NCBI GenBank assembly: GCA_013298505.1
Contig: JAAFHY010000017.1
Coordinates: 1-51,548, forward strand
Length of the DNA stretch: 51,548 nucleotides
Source: Cytophagales bacterium
GTDB lineage: Bacteria; Bacteroidota; Bacteroidia; Cytophagales; Cyclobacteriaceae
Reading direction: 5' to 3'
Shown here piece after piece: positions 43,201 through 51,548 of this stretch. Every line of letters begins with the position of its first letter. Positions within the stretch are counted from its first letter, which is position 1. Position numbers and translations under genes: made by a program. Below the pieces are notes generated by a model. That model did no database searches and had not been told where the DNA came from. It was given only the letters and a program-made list of their open reading frames with translations.

Positions 43201-44449
43201 CAGACTTTATTTCAATAATGGTTTTGAGATAATTTTCCGCATTGGTGTAGTTTTTTTGATAGAGTGCTAACCCTGTTAAAAATTCTAGGGCCTCGGCTGT
43301 GACAATATTATTTTTAGGCAGTGCTTTGGTATTTGCAATGAGAGCGTTAGCATCTTTCTCTAAGTTCTTGGTTTTATCTTTATTGAGTTTAGAGTCAAAT
43401 TCAATAGCCTTTAATCGCACGGTGTAAATGCTTCCTTCTTTGTAATTTCCGTTGATCATTTTTTCGTACTCTAATTTAGTATTGGCGTACCTAGAGGTGT
43501 TGTTTTGAGCAAGTAATCGCTTCAATTGCTGCTCGTAAATAAGAGCTGCTAAGTAGTGCGAATTTTTATGTTCTTTTAATAAATTGTCGAGAGCACGTGT
43601 ATAGCCAGTGCCACTCGGAAAATCTTCTTCCAAACTCAGGCCTCCTTCAACCAAAAGATTAGAATAAAGAAATTGGTTTTTCGCAAAAGCGAAATTCGAT
43701 TCCCCTAAATTTTTATCGATCCATCGGGCAGCAACAGCAAAAGTAGAGTCGGCACTAGTCGATTCGCCTTTGTTGCGATACACATCGCCAATGTCAGTAA
43801 GGATTCTTGCGTTTTCTTCATAACGTACTTTCAGTTCATCATCAGAAAGTTTACGGCTTTTCAAATTTCCTTTATCATCAATATAGCTTTCTTGCTTTAG
43901 TGCGCGGCCTGCGAAATATTTTTCATTTTTTCTGAGCAAGTCTAGGGCTTCTCTAAAATAGCCTTGGCCAGTCAGAGCTTCGGCCATGGCTACCTCCCAC
44001 TTGGCCTTGGTATCTTCATTGAAGGTGGCGCTTTTCTCTAAGTTCTTTTTAGCATCGGCTAGGTAGTTTCGCGCCACGCGGTAAGAACCATTTTGCGAAT
44101 ACAACTCAGCCGCGCTCAAAAGCAGTAAGCCGTGCCGTTGGCTGTTTTCTTTATCAATTTGCAGGCTGGTAGTTATAGCCGATTGCAAGGTTGTTTCAAA
44201 CTCTGCAAATCTGCCCGAGGCCAAATTGAATTTGGCTAGTAGTAAATGATACTTTACAGCGTATGGATTTTTGTCTCCTAGTTTTTTGAAATTTTTCTTT
44301 TTGAATTTTTCAAGCAACGTGGTGGCTTTATTGTAGTCGCCAATTTCATAGGCGGTTTCTACTGCTTTGATGGCCTTGTCGAGTTTGCTTTGTGCTTTTA
44401 CCAAAGTGCTTAACAAAAGCAAAAGCGCTACTAAAGTTGAGAATTTCAT
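40226..44449 (-). CDS. Exported TPR-CHAT caspase-like protein (second, long paralogue)
   Basis: A 1407-residue protein with a long array of tetratricopeptide repeats (about 25-960) and a C-terminal CHAT domain (about 1120-1407). The dyad is His1244 (V-A-T-H-G-F) and Cys1320 (S-A-C-E-T-G-L-G), with the same 76-residue spacing as in the first paralogue. I chose ATG 44449 because a clean signal peptide (L-V-A-L-L-L-L-L-S-T-L-V-K-A-Q) then starts at residue 1; an upstream in-frame ATG at 44518 would add 23 residues and overlap the mutase gene. The C-terminal 500 residues are clearly related to the first CHAT protein. Function is unknown; a regulated secreted protease or signalling scaffold is plausible. 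Confidence 0.88.
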   Translation of the reverse strand: MKFSTLVALLLLLSTLVKAQSKLDKAIKAVETAYEIGDYNKATTLLEKFKKKNFKKLGDKNPYAVKYHLLLAKFNLASGRFAEFETTLQSAITTSLQIDKENSQRHGLLLLSAAELYSQNGSYRVARNYLADAKKNLEKSATFNEDTKAKWEVAMAEALTGQGYFREALDLLRKNEKYFAGRALKQESYIDDKGNLKSRKLSDDELKVRYEENARILTDIGDVYRNKGESTSADSTFAVAARWIDKNLGESNFAFAKNQFLYSNLLVEGGLSLEEDFPSGTGYTRALDNLLKEHKNSHYLAALIYEQQLKRLLAQNNTSRYANTKLEYEKMINGNYKEGSIYTVRLKAIEFDSKLNKDKTKNLEKDANALIANTKALPKNNIVTAEALEFLTGLALYQKNYTNAENYLKTIIEIKSDLFGEDAPETHLAKIKLANYLLDYTNKIDEAGKIYKESYENIVAKQIGAWHKDHLEILNHIANLYELTDRYTEANETLDKAGLLARAKYDDKDFLYGDELTKIARLQIKLGQYEKAEENLNKANVILENFRKDEDKKIYVINALETQATLLGIKGLFDEAEDKLDRTKKIISRADNPIVGLDELSTAQQLSSLFIQLGRYSATEELLTQLIAEYEKLYGKNSLRLVEPLVNRGRLSLAEGDYTDADKIAQRANQIAIAVYGPKSSKTASTEKLLGDIEYAIGDYDRAEDNITKAMASQEKQFGRNHIEVAKSLSQLALIKFYKGESFEKVEKLMSESQEIMGNRLGKENPQYADILKNVAFINIAAKKYNAAFGSLTQAEGIWRAKTGSKNNINAAAIFTLTGDVFYEIKNYKKAEEYYTQAKKIYDTYFNKSHPEYVKIISKQAKVYYMEKDFKRSKKNIEEALGNYENFIKQYFPALSEREKAKYWNTIKGDFEFYNTLAFSQLDDFKDLSGKVYNYQLLTKALLLSSSIKIRERILNSKDENLKQAYSDWVEKKEFLTNALSMSTDQLLQNGIDPAALTLEVEKLERTLSEKSELFGQSFENKKITYENVQKSIAKNEVAIEMVRFRYFNHSFTDSVVYVALYVKNDGNRPKAIGLPEGYRMETRFYKYFRNSITSKTEDKFSYKVFWEPIQKELGLNTSIYLSPDGVYNQLNLETIPTPDGKFVIDNSNIVLVSNTKDLYLRKIKSKGGVPSNTATMFGNPTFYLTASNSQRIASLPGTEKEINELEELLKQKGWKTSEYVENEATEDQAKLLESPKIFHVATHGFTQSAADKKETSELTSSEAQKTENPLMKTGLLLRGAGDILDKTNYNYNIDNGILTAYEAMSLNLDKTDLVVLSACETGLGEIANGEGVYGLQRAFLVAGAKVLIMSMFKVDDDATQKLILNFYKKWLTTNNMRQSFIDAKKELRVEYPEPIYWGPFMMIGLD

Positions 44450-44514
44450 AAACGTAGGTTTAGTACTATAAAAATACGGTTTTTTAGTGAAGTGACGGAT
44501 TGGGAGCAGGCCAA

Positions 44515-47500
44515 TCAATTGCCCAACAGCTTATTCAAAATGACTTTGGCCGATTCGGTAACACGCGTGCCAGGCCCAAAAATTCCACTTACCCCAGCCT
44601 GATAAAGAAATCCGTAATCTTTTTGTGGAATCACCCCACCAGCAACTACCATTATGTCGGGCCTTCCAATTTTTGCTAGTGAGTCAATCAGTTCGGGTAT
44701 TAATGTTTTGTGTCCTGCGGCAAGGCTCGATGCCCCAATGATATGCACATCGTTTTCGGCAGCCTGCCGTGCCACTTCTTGCGGTGTTTGAAACAACGGG
44801 CCAATGTCTACATCAAATCCTAAATCCGCGAACGCGGTAGCAATTACCTTGGCGCCACGGTCGTGGCCATCTTGCCCCATTTTAGCAATGAGTATGCGCG
44901 GCCTGCGGCCATCTAATTCGGCAAATTGATCAGATAGCTTTCGTACTTCGGCCAATTCGTTTTTATTGTTCATTTCGCTTGAGTATACACCCGATATGGA
45001 TTTGATAGTGGCTTTGTAACGGCCAAATGCTTTTTCGAGGGCAAATGAAATTTCGCCTAGTGTTGCTCGGTGCCTGGCAGCTTCGATCGCCAACTCAAGC
45101 AAATTGCCCTTCCCGCTTCCAGCGGCTTCCTCTAGCAGAGCAAGAGATTTTTCTACATCTAGGCTATTTCTATTTTTCTTCAGCTCTTGTAACCGTTCTA
45201 ATTGCTCTTGCCGCACAGCGGTATTGTCTATGTCAAGTATTTCAAAATCGGGTTTTTCGTCTGTTGTATATTTATTTACTCCAACGATCACATCTTTACC
45301 CGAGTCGATGCGCGCTTGCTTGCCAGCCGAAGCTTCTTCGATGCGCATTTTAGGAATACCACTCTCGATGGCTTTGGTCATGCCGCCCAGCGTTTCTACT
45401 TCTTGTATCAGCTTCCATGCTTTATCGGCCAGTTGTTCGGTGAGGTATTCTACATAGTATGATCCACCGAGCGGGTCAACGATGCTTGTAATGCCCATTT
45501 CTTTTTGCAGATAGAGTTGTGTATTGCGGGCTATGCGTGCCGAAAAATCAGTTGGCAATGCGATTGCTTCATCGAGTGAATTGGTATGAAGTGATTGGGT
45601 TCCGCCCAGAACAGCGGCCAGTGCTTCAACACACGTACGTGTTACATTGTTGTATGGATCTTGCTCTGTTAAACTCCAGCCCGATGTTTGGCAATGTGTG
45701 CGCAATGCCATTGATTTTGGATTTTTGGGATCGAATTGATTTATGATTCGCGCCCACAGCAATCTGCCTGCTCGCATTTTTGCAACTTCCATAAAAAAAT
45801 TCATTCCGATGCCCCAGAAAAAAGACAAGCGCGGGGCAAAGTCATCAATGGCAATGCCCGCATTTATTCCGGCACGAACGTACTCTAATCCATCGGCCAA
45901 CGTATACGCCAATTCTAAATGTGCAGGCGCGCCTGCCTCATGCATGTGGTAGCCGCTAATGCTGATGCTATTGAATTTGGGCATATGCTTAGAGCAATGC
46001 GAAAAAATATCGGCCACAATGCGCATGGATGGCGCGGGCGGATAGATATACGTGTTGCGCACCATAAATTCTTTTAAAATATCATTTTGAATCGTGCCGC
46101 TAAGTTGATGTTGCTTAACTCCTTGCTCTTCGGCAGCCACGATGTAAAAAGCTAGAATAGGAATAACGGCCCCGTTCATGGTCATCGACACCGACATTTT
46201 ATCGAGTGGAATTTGATCGAATAAAATTTTCATGTCCAATACAGAATCAATTGCTACTCCAGCTTTGCCCACATCTCCGCTTACGCGGGGATGATCGGAG
46301 TCGTACCCCCTGTGTGTTGCCAAATCAAACGCAACCGAAAGCCCTTTTTGCCCTGCTGCTAAATTTCTTCGGTAAAATGCGTTCGAGTCTTTTGCTGTAG
46401 AGAAGCCCGCGTATTGTCGTATAGTCCACGGGCGCACGGTGTACATGCTCGCGTAGGGCCCGCGTAGGTAAGGTGGCAAACCTGCTTGCGATTTATCGAA
46501 GTTTTTAGTTTGACGATCAGAAGATGCAAAAGTTGGTTTGATTTCAATTTTTTCGGACGATACCCACACGGGCCTGCTTACTTCGTTTTGCTGAATAGTT
46601 GTAATTGCTTTTTCAAATAGTTTGAGCAAGCTCTTTGAGCCAACAATTTGTTTGACTTGCTTAACTAGTTGATCGGTCAGTGAGTTGATGGAATACGAAC
46701 CTACTAATGGATCTGCCACCTGACCCAGAAAAGATTCTTCGCGTAAGATAGACGAGGTGTTGCGTGCGATTCGAACCAGCGTAGAATTCAATCTGTCTTC
46801 TGCTTCTATGGTAAGCCCATCGCAACCACCTAAAATGGCGGACATTGCCGAATACGTTTCTTTGATCAAATTTCCGTGTGGCTGGTAGGCTGCATTTACA
46901 TACGAAGTTGAAATAGCGTGGAGATATAATGGTTCAGCTGAGCCCTCATTACCAACACCACTCACGTCACCCCAAAGTTGGCGCAGTGCGCGCAGCTTGG
47001 CAATCTCAATAAAAAAATCAGTGTTTACAGAAGTATAAAAAGCAATCTGTGTAAGAGCATCTTTTTGCGAACAACCCATTTCACGCAACTTGCCTACACA
47101 ATCAATCGCCATCGAAGCTGCAGTGGCAATTTCTTCGGAGACAGTTGCATGGCTTTCGAAGGCGATGCCACAGGTATGGAAGCTACTCCAGCCAGAATAT
47201 CTCTTTACTACATCAAAGTGGGGCTTGGTTTGCCAGAAAATAGCACCTGTAAGTTGACTACTATCAAATTTTTTTTCCGCGTAAGCGCAAAACGAATGTA
47301 AAAAATGAATACTAGTTTGGTTGCCGATAAAACTGACGGTACAATACTGCAACTCAATATCCGCCAATACTTTTTCGGGATTGGCTTGAGTGGCAACGAT
47401 TTCAAACAGAATACCGTCTGCTCCCTTTTGGAGATGCGCCAGTGCTTCCTGATTTGCTTTGTCCTCGTCATCTACTAAAACTTTTGGCATGTTTGCCCAA

Positions 47501-47739
47501 TGCCTAGCACCGCTATATGCATTAGCCGATGGAGGAAGTGGCCTAAGCGGCACATTTGGCAAATCTTCTTCAGTATAATAGGGCTTAATGGTTACACCGT
47601 GCTTGCTCATAACAAGTTCGGTAAGCGATTGCCCCTTTTCTAATTCTTTGCTAGCGGCCTCTTGCCAATTTTTAATTGTTTGCGGTGGGAAATTTGGGGC
47701 AAAGGACTGTTCCACGAAAATTGAATTAGATTGTTCCAC
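44515..47739 (-). CDS. Single-chain methylmalonyl-CoA mutase (small- and large-subunit domains fused)
   Basis: A 1074-residue adenosylcobalamin enzyme interconverting methylmalonyl-CoA and succinyl-CoA. Residues 1 to about 400 resemble the MutA small subunit without its B12 domain ([14 protein letters not shown] near 235, then [10 protein letters not shown]). From about 420 it is MutB-like: [13 protein letters not shown], then S-I-S-G-Y-H-M and R-A-G-R-L-L-W. The last 130 residues are the B12 domain with the cobalt-ligand motif D-G-H-D-R-G. Most bacteria encode MutA and MutB separately. The GTG start lies in the first of two in-frame direct repeats; a second GTG is 24 bases on. No epimerase or MeaB gene is nearby. 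Confidence 0.88.
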   Translation of the reverse strand: MEQSNSIFVEQSFAPNFPPQTIKNWQEAASKELEKGQSLTELVMSKHGVTIKPYYTEEDLPNVPLRPLPPSANAYSGARHWANMPKVLVDDEDKANQEALAHLQKGADGILFEIVATQANPEKVLADIELQYCTVSFIGNQTSIHFLHSFCAYAEKKFDSSQLTGAIFWQTKPHFDVVKRYSGWSSFHTCGIAFESHATVSEEIATAASMAIDCVGKLREMGCSQKDALTQIAFYTSVNTDFFIEIAKLRALRQLWGDVSGVGNEGSAEPLYLHAISTSYVNAAYQPHGNLIKETYSAMSAILGGCDGLTIEAEDRLNSTLVRIARNTSSILREESFLGQVADPLVGSYSINSLTDQLVKQVKQIVGSKSLLKLFEKAITTIQQNEVSRPVWVSSEKIEIKPTFASSDRQTKNFDKSQAGLPPYLRGPYASMYTVRPWTIRQYAGFSTAKDSNAFYRRNLAAGQKGLSVAFDLATHRGYDSDHPRVSGDVGKAGVAIDSVLDMKILFDQIPLDKMSVSMTMNGAVIPILAFYIVAAEEQGVKQHQLSGTIQNDILKEFMVRNTYIYPPAPSMRIVADIFSHCSKHMPKFNSISISGYHMHEAGAPAHLELAYTLADGLEYVRAGINAGIAIDDFAPRLSFFWGIGMNFFMEVAKMRAGRLLWARIINQFDPKNPKSMALRTHCQTSGWSLTEQDPYNNVTRTCVEALAAVLGGTQSLHTNSLDEAIALPTDFSARIARNTQLYLQKEMGITSIVDPLGGSYYVEYLTEQLADKAWKLIQEVETLGGMTKAIESGIPKMRIEEASAGKQARIDSGKDVIVGVNKYTTDEKPDFEILDIDNTAVRQEQLERLQELKKNRNSLDVEKSLALLEEAAGSGKGNLLELAIEAARHRATLGEISFALEKAFGRYKATIKSISGVYSSEMNNKNELAEVRKLSDQFAELDGRRPRILIAKMGQDGHDRGAKVIATAFADLGFDVDIGPLFQTPQEVARQAAENDVHIIGASSLAAGHKTLIPELIDSLAKIGRPDIMVVAGGVIPQKDYGFLYQAGVSGIFGPGTRVTESAKVILNKLLGN

Positions 47740-47941
47740 GAAAGTGCATCAAGTTGAAGTTAAGTTAGCACTTTATCAATTCTTTTTTTATTGAAAATGC
47801 TGTTATATCAGTACTGAAATTATTTTCTAAAAGTCAAGGGTGATTTTTATTTTTTCTTCCTTTCGATTTTCAATTTTTTTTACACCTTTGTTTCCCGCTT
47901 TAAAAAAAAGTGCCCAAAACCCTAAACTCTACAGCTCAATA

Positions 47942-49366
47942 ATGGAAGTTGCTAATGCCTCAGTTTGGAACGATTGCCTAGAAATAATAAAGCGAGAGGT
48001 AGACGATCACAGCTTTGCAACATGGTTTAAACCCATTACTCCTTTGCGCAACGAGGGTGATGTGCTAACCATACAGGTGCCTTCGCAATTTTTTTACGAA
48101 TGGCTAGAAGAACACTATGTACCAGTTTTAAAAAAAGCAGTGCACCAAATATTGGGGCCAAGTGGTCGCTTAGAATATTCGGTGGTTGTTGATAGTGGCA
48201 ACCGGAGCAATCCGCCCGTGTCGGTAAACTATCCCAATGGAAATGGGTTTAAAAAAAGCAATGCGCAAGCCGTAAACGGTCATGAAGAATATTCTCCATT
48301 TAGCTTCAAGGCACTCAACCCGCAAACAGTTAACTCTAGACTAAACCCCAATTATTCGTTTGATAACTTCGTTGAAGGCGATTGCAATCGCTTGGCGCGA
48401 TCGGCTGGTGTTGCTGTAGCAAAAAAGCCCGGCACTACTTCTTTTAACCCATTAATGCTTTACGGAGGTGTAGGCGTAGGCAAAACGCACTTGGTGCAAG
48501 CCATTGGAAACGAGATAAAAAAGAACTTACCAGAGAAAATTGTTTTGTATGTCGATCAGAATGATTTCACCAGTCAATTTTTGAATGCCTTGCAAAATCA
48601 TAAAATGCAGGAGTTTCAAAATTTTTACTTGCAGGTTGATTTATTGATTTTGGACGATGTGCAGTTTTTAGCTGGAAGAGAGAAAACTCAGGAGATTTTC
48701 TTCCATATATTTAACCAACTCCATCAATCGGGCAAGCAAATTATAATGACCAGCGATTGCCCTCCACGTGATTTGAAAGGGTTTCAAGAGCGATTGCTTT
48801 CTCGTTTTAAATGGGGCCTAACAGCCGATTTGCAGGAACCGGATTTTGAAACCAAGTTGGCTATTATCCATAACAAGATGCAGTCAGATGGAATCGAAAT
48901 ACCCAAAGATGTGGCAGAGTATTTGGCATATAGTGTAGATACCAACTTACGCGATATGGAGGGTGTGTTGAATTCGCTGCTCTTTCACGCCACCTTACTA
49001 AAGAAAGACATTGATTTAGAGTTGGCGAAAGAAGTGTTGAAAAACATAGTTAAAGAAATCCAATCAGACGTAAGCGTAGACTTTATCCAAAAAACAGTGG
49101 CCGATTTCTTTAAGGTAGAGATGGACGCTATGAAAAGCAAGGTAAAGAAACGCGAGATAGTTATTCCGCGCCAAACGGCCATGTACTTTTGTAAACGCTA
49201 TACTCAATTAACGCTCGCCCTTATTGGCTCTAATTTTGGCGGTCGCGATCACAGCACGGTTATCCACGCACTAGAATCGGTCGAAGACATGATGAAGACA
49301 GACGCCAATTTTAAGAATAGCGTAGAAGAACTTACTAAGAAGTTCAAATCAAGAATCTCGGCTTAG
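47942..49366 (+). CDS. dnaA: Chromosomal replication initiator DnaA
   Basis: A 474-residue DnaA. Domain I begins W-N-D-C-L-E-I-I-K-R-E-V. The AAA+ part has Walker A G-G-V-G-V-G-K-T-H-L, Walker B L-I-L-D-D-V-Q-F-L and the sensor R-L-L-S-R-F-K-W-G. Domain IV carries the DNA-binding signature G-G-R-D-H-S-T-V-I-H-A. I chose ATG 47942, not the earlier in-frame ATG at 47840, because the family begins M-E-x-x-x-x-x-W and the longer version would add a spurious hydrophobic stretch. The amidohydrolase gene converges and overlaps its end by 4 bases. I see no cluster of DnaA boxes in the 202 bases upstream, so the origin is not evident here. Confidence 0.95.
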   Translation: MEVANASVWNDCLEIIKREVDDHSFATWFKPITPLRNEGDVLTIQVPSQFFYEWLEEHYVPVLKKAVHQILGPSGRLEYSVVVDSGNRSNPPVSVNYPNGNGFKKSNAQAVNGHEEYSPFSFKALNPQTVNSRLNPNYSFDNFVEGDCNRLARSAGVAVAKKPGTTSFNPLMLYGGVGVGKTHLVQAIGNEIKKNLPEKIVLYVDQNDFTSQFLNALQNHKMQEFQNFYLQVDLLILDDVQFLAGREKTQEIFFHIFNQLHQSGKQIIMTSDCPPRDLKGFQERLLSRFKWGLTADLQEPDFETKLAIIHNKMQSDGIEIPKDVAEYLAYSVDTNLRDMEGVLNSLLFHATLLKKDIDLELAKEVLKNIVKEIQSDVSVDFIQKTVADFFKVEMDAMKSKVKKREIVIPRQTAMYFCKRYTQLTLALIGSNFGGRDHSTVIHALESVEDMMKTDANFKNSVEELTKKFKSRISA

Positions 49367-50493
49367 TTTATTTTTTCAAACAGACTAGCATCGATTCCTG
49401 GAATTACCCGTAGCGCATTTTGGTAATACACTTTTCTCAAAACAGAATCGGGAAGTTCTAATCCATACATTTTCCAATGAGCATGGTATTTTCGATAGTA
49501 ATCGAAATACTCATCGCCTGTTTCTAGCACACGGAAATACGTATAGTACTCTTCTTTTTTGTAGGTGTCTTTGCCAAACATTACCCTGTCTTGATACTTG
49601 ATCATAAATGTGCGTGCCGCTTTTGGTTGTCTTCCTAGCTCAGCCAACACGGCTCCCAGTTCAGTATACACGTTGGGCATCTCATCAAACAATTTTCCGA
49701 GTCGTTCTAAGTCATTGCCAAACCAACCGAGGTGGGCATCTATGAATTTAGTATTGCTGTGTTTTTTAAAAACTCGGTGCTGCTCGCTCATGATTTGCTC
49801 GAAAGGCGGAATCTTCTTGGGGTCTCTATACCGATCAGGATGTTTTTTTAGTTCGAGCCACCGTTCGTTGCGTTTGTCTTTGGGGTTCCAAAACGAATTG
49901 GGTTCGCCAGAATGAATTAAAACGGGGATGCCCAACTCTCCGCACTTCGCCCAAATTGGATCGAGCCGTGGATCATCAACAGCAATCCGGTTTCCTTCAT
50001 TGTCTTTGTCGGTAAGGCCTAGCCCTTTGTAAACTTTTAGCCCTTTCACTCCTTGTTTTACGGCTTCATCCATCATAGCAAGTGTTTCTTCAGGCCACCC
50101 TTTATCGTCTAAATTTTCAAAGTTGATATTCAAAAAGACCACAAACCGATTCGGATGATTTTTATTAACATTATCGAGCGACCATTCCAGTATTTTTCCG
50201 CGAAAGCCACTCAAGTTTACCATCACGCCCATGTTGAGCGAATCCATTTCTGCAACTAGTTTATCCAAATCTTGCACAGGCATAACCCATTGATGATTGT
50301 GCACATCAATAAAAGGAAACCTGGCATGCGTTAGCGGATGTTGAGGAACTTTTAACGTTGAGATGGGATCGTATTCTTCTATGTCCATTACATTCAACCG
50401 ATATTGAATTTTACCAATCACAAAGTAGGTTACCCCCAAGAAGAGAATGGTTAAGAAGAAAATACCAACGAGTTGTTTTTTAGAAATTGACAT
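49363..50493 (-). CDS. Membrane-anchored amidohydrolase-2 family protein
   Basis: A 376-residue protein with an N-terminal transmembrane anchor (about 8-27) and a TIM-barrel amidohydrolase domain. The metal ligands visible are H65 and H67 in D-V-H-N-H, a His in L-I-H-S-G-E-P near 196, D-A-H-L-G-W near 263, and Asp in M-F-G-K-D near 320. The family (PF04909 type) contains decarboxylases and lactonases such as ACMS decarboxylase-like enzymes. Orientation of the anchor suggests a periplasmic catalytic domain. It overlaps the dnaA end by 4 bases. Substrate unknown. Confidence 0.83.
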   Translation of the reverse strand: MSISKKQLVGIFFLTILFLGVTYFVIGKIQYRLNVMDIEEYDPISTLKVPQHPLTHARFPFIDVHNHQWVMPVQDLDKLVAEMDSLNMGVMVNLSGFRGKILEWSLDNVNKNHPNRFVVFLNINFENLDDKGWPEETLAMMDEAVKQGVKGLKVYKGLGLTDKDNEGNRIAVDDPRLDPIWAKCGELGIPVLIHSGEPNSFWNPKDKRNERWLELKKHPDRYRDPKKIPPFEQIMSEQHRVFKKHSNTKFIDAHLGWFGNDLERLGKLFDEMPNVYTELGAVLAELGRQPKAARTFMIKYQDRVMFGKDTYKKEEYYTYFRVLETGDEYFDYYRKYHAHWKMYGLELPDSVLRKVYYQNALRVIPGIDASLFEKIN

Positions 50494-50507
50494 TGACTAT
50501 GGGTTTT

Positions 50508-50541
50508 AAAAAAATGAGCCTATTTTTTTAGGATAGGCTCA
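50508..50541 (-). terminator. Intrinsic terminator after the DUF2911 gene
   Basis: On the minus strand TGAGCCTAT and ATAGGCTCA (plus 50533-50541 and 50515-50523) form a perfect 9-bp stem with a 9-base loop, followed by TTTTTTTAAAA. It lies 26 bases after the DUF2911 stop and before the amidohydrolase start, so the two genes are separate units. Confidence 0.85.
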
Positions 50542-50567
50542 AGGTGACGAACAAAATTTTTTGAATT

Positions 50568-51110
50568 TTATTGAGTAATAGGCACTCTCACCACAATTTT
50601 ATCCCACATAAAATCCATGTTAATCCCTGTGCCCTCGCTCGAAAAGTTGATAGTGAATTGTTCTACTTCATTGTTGGCGGATGTAACAGGCACATCTACT
50701 TTTGCAACGTCTAATGAATAGTCAGGCTCGGTGACACCTAAAAAAACGCCCACCTCGCTATTTAGCGAAACTTGAAACGAAGTTGCTCCCGGTACGGCAT
50801 ACATCCGGTATGTTCCAGCTTTTATTGCCTTGCCAGCAAAGTTCACATCTTTGTTGAAGGTAATTTCAGTTGCTGCATTCGCTCCCAGCCGCCAATATTT
50901 TCCGTATGGTTGCAGCGCTCCATCTTTTTCTTCGCCAAAAATCAATCGGCCTTTTTTGTAAGGTTGGCTATAACTTACTTTTACAGTTAAACTTTCGTTA
51001 CTAAACTCAGTTATTTTCTTTGGGCTTTTAGGGAAAAGATTAGAGTACACCAAAAAGGCGACTACAGCAAGTAGTAGTACACCAATGCCAATCAAAATTT
51101 TCTTTATCAT
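50568..51110 (-). CDS. DUF2911 family membrane-anchored protein
   Basis: A 180-residue protein with an N-terminal anchor (about 4-22) and a DUF2911 domain: S-V/L-T-V-K-V-S-Y-S-Q-P-Y-K-K-G-R-L-I-F-G, then Y-G-K-Y-W-R-L-G-A-N-A-A-T-E-I-T-F and K-A-G-T-Y-R-M-Y-A-V-P. These are the standard blocks of the family, a beta-sandwich of unknown function common in Bacteroidota. It follows the DUF5777 gene by 23 bases on the same strand and is likely co-transcribed with it; a strong terminator follows. Confidence 0.85.
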   Translation of the reverse strand: MIKKILIGIGVLLLAVVAFLVYSNLFPKSPKKITEFSNESLTVKVSYSQPYKKGRLIFGEEKDGALQPYGKYWRLGANAATEITFNKDVNFAGKAIKAGTYRMYAVPGATSFQVSLNSEVGVFLGVTEPDYSLDVAKVDVPVTSANNEVEQFTINFSSEGTGINMDFMWDKIVVRVPITQ

Positions 51111-51133
51111 ACTAATAGGGGTTAAGGTTTAGA

Positions 51134-51548
51134 TTATTTTTTAGTTTTCTTTTTCAATTGAAAGGCACGTGTAATATTAAACCCGAAGTGGATTCCTCCA
51201 TCGAAAAAATTATCAGTGTTTTCGTTAATGAAAGTACGTTCAATCATGCCTTGCGAGTTTGAAAATACCAATTGAAATACATGGCCACCTGTTTCGATAT
51301 CTAAACCAATTCCCACCGAGTTATAGTAGATGGTGTTTGTAACCGGGTTAATTCGGTAATAGTATTCTGCATTTAGTGCTAGGCTTCGGGTTAATTTGTA
51401 GCGCGCTCCAATACCCAATGCAGCTTGATCGTTATTGATGGATGTTCTATCAACCCTGTTGGTATGGACAAAGGTTGGTGTAATTTGACCAGAGAAGCGG
51501 GATGAGAATTTACGCGCGATTAGAAGTTGTGCGGTGTAGTTTAAGCGA
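51134..51548 (-). CDS. DUF5777 family beta-barrel protein, 5'-truncated by the window
   Basis: The C-terminal 137 residues of a beta-barrel protein. The frame is open from the stop at 51134 to the window edge; the in-frame TTG near 51418 is an internal Leu. T-G-G-H-V-F-Q-L-V-F-S-N-S-Q-G-M-I-E-R-T-F and H-F-G-F-N-I-T-R-A-F are the DUF5777 signatures. Alternating strands with aromatic ends fit an outer-membrane barrel. It precedes DUF2911 in one leftward unit. Function is unknown. Confidence 0.82.
   Translation of the reverse strand, partial: RLNYTAQLLIARKFSSRFSGQITPTFVHTNRVDRTSINNDQAALGIGARYKLTRSLALNAEYYYRINPVTNTIYYNSVGIGLDIETGGHVFQLVFSNSQGMIERTFINENTDNFFDGGIHFGFNITRAFQLKKKTKK

Noticed and set aside
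47740-47941. Possible origin of replication upstream of dnaA
   Set aside because: The 202 bases are AT-rich but contain no TTATCCACA-type boxes, so an origin cannot be supported.
47840-47941. N-terminal extension of DnaA from an earlier ATG
   Set aside because: The added 34 residues are hydrophobic and Phe/Ser-rich, unlike any DnaA, and the family begins at the later ATG.
49260-49268. TTATCCACG resembling a DnaA box
   Set aside because: It encodes the conserved V-I-H of DnaA domain IV, so the match is explained by protein conservation; no further boxes cluster with it.
51134-51418. A complete 94-codon gene starting at TTG 51418
   Set aside because: The same frame stays open to the window edge with barrel-like sequence, so this is the tail of a longer gene.

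Overview
The window reads as chromosomal DNA of a Bacteroidota bacterium, most likely order Cytophagales. The evidence is a SusD-type lipoprotein, two TonB-dependent receptors with carboxypeptidase-like N-terminal extensions (one also with an STN domain), Bacteroidota-restricted families (DUF4249, BT_3987/DUF1735-like, DUF2911, DUF5777), exported TPR-CHAT proteins, weak ribosome binding sites and TAnnTTTG-type promoter boxes. I see no rRNA, tRNA, CRISPR array, phage or insertion sequence. The lineage call is inference from gene families.

Layout. 1-8484 (+): an outer-membrane uptake island: the end of a SusD-like gene and a BT_3987/DUF1735-like lipoprotein, a terminator, then a tight trio of STN-TonB receptor, DUF4249 lipoprotein and MG2/plug-like protein. 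8741-11723: fabG, a RelE/ParE-type toxin-antitoxin pair and dihydrolipoyl dehydrogenase, with a two-hairpin intergenic repeat. 11834-18588: a locus reading left from 17131 (DUF4331 N-half, DUF4331 C-half, TPR lipoprotein, His-rich exported protein, TonB receptor) and diverging from an ECF sigma/RskA-like anti-sigma pair. A leader with nested perfect stems (12 bp and 8 bp) lies just before the TonB receptor. 18607-19523: a second sigma/anti-sigma pair, convergent with the first, whose anti-sigma is a soluble mini-form. 19640-22492: LuxR-type regulator, HAD phosphatase, esterase and a DUF4160/DUF2442 pair.

22591-28712 (+): six co-directional genes: two alpha/beta hydrolases, an ATP-grasp ligase, a GCS2/YbdK carboxylate-amine ligase, a class I glutamine amidotransferase and a glutathionylspermidine-synthetase-like ATP-grasp. 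This looks like a pathway for making and processing a small amide or peptide of unknown structure. A degenerate thiamine-pyrophosphokinase-like gene follows. 29517-36903: an exported Asp-box beta-propeller protein, a threonine-dehydratase-like PLP enzyme, rsmG, crcB, plsC and an RsmB/NOP2-type methyltransferase. 36929-44449: two convergent exported TPR-CHAT paralogues flank a small two-helix membrane protein. 44515-51548: a single-chain methylmalonyl-CoA mutase, dnaA, a membrane-anchored amidohydrolase, a DUF2911 protein and a DUF5777 beta-barrel cut by the window end.

The strongest candidates for undescribed biology are (i) the DUF4331/ECF-sigma/TonB locus with its structured leader, possibly a regulated metal or small-ligand uptake system; (ii) the amidoligase cluster; and (iii) the paired exported TPR-CHAT proteins. 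Several intergenic regions carry short palindromic repeats. One appears to supply the ribosome binding site of the GCS2 ligase and one appears to lie in-frame in the tail of the ATP-grasp gene.
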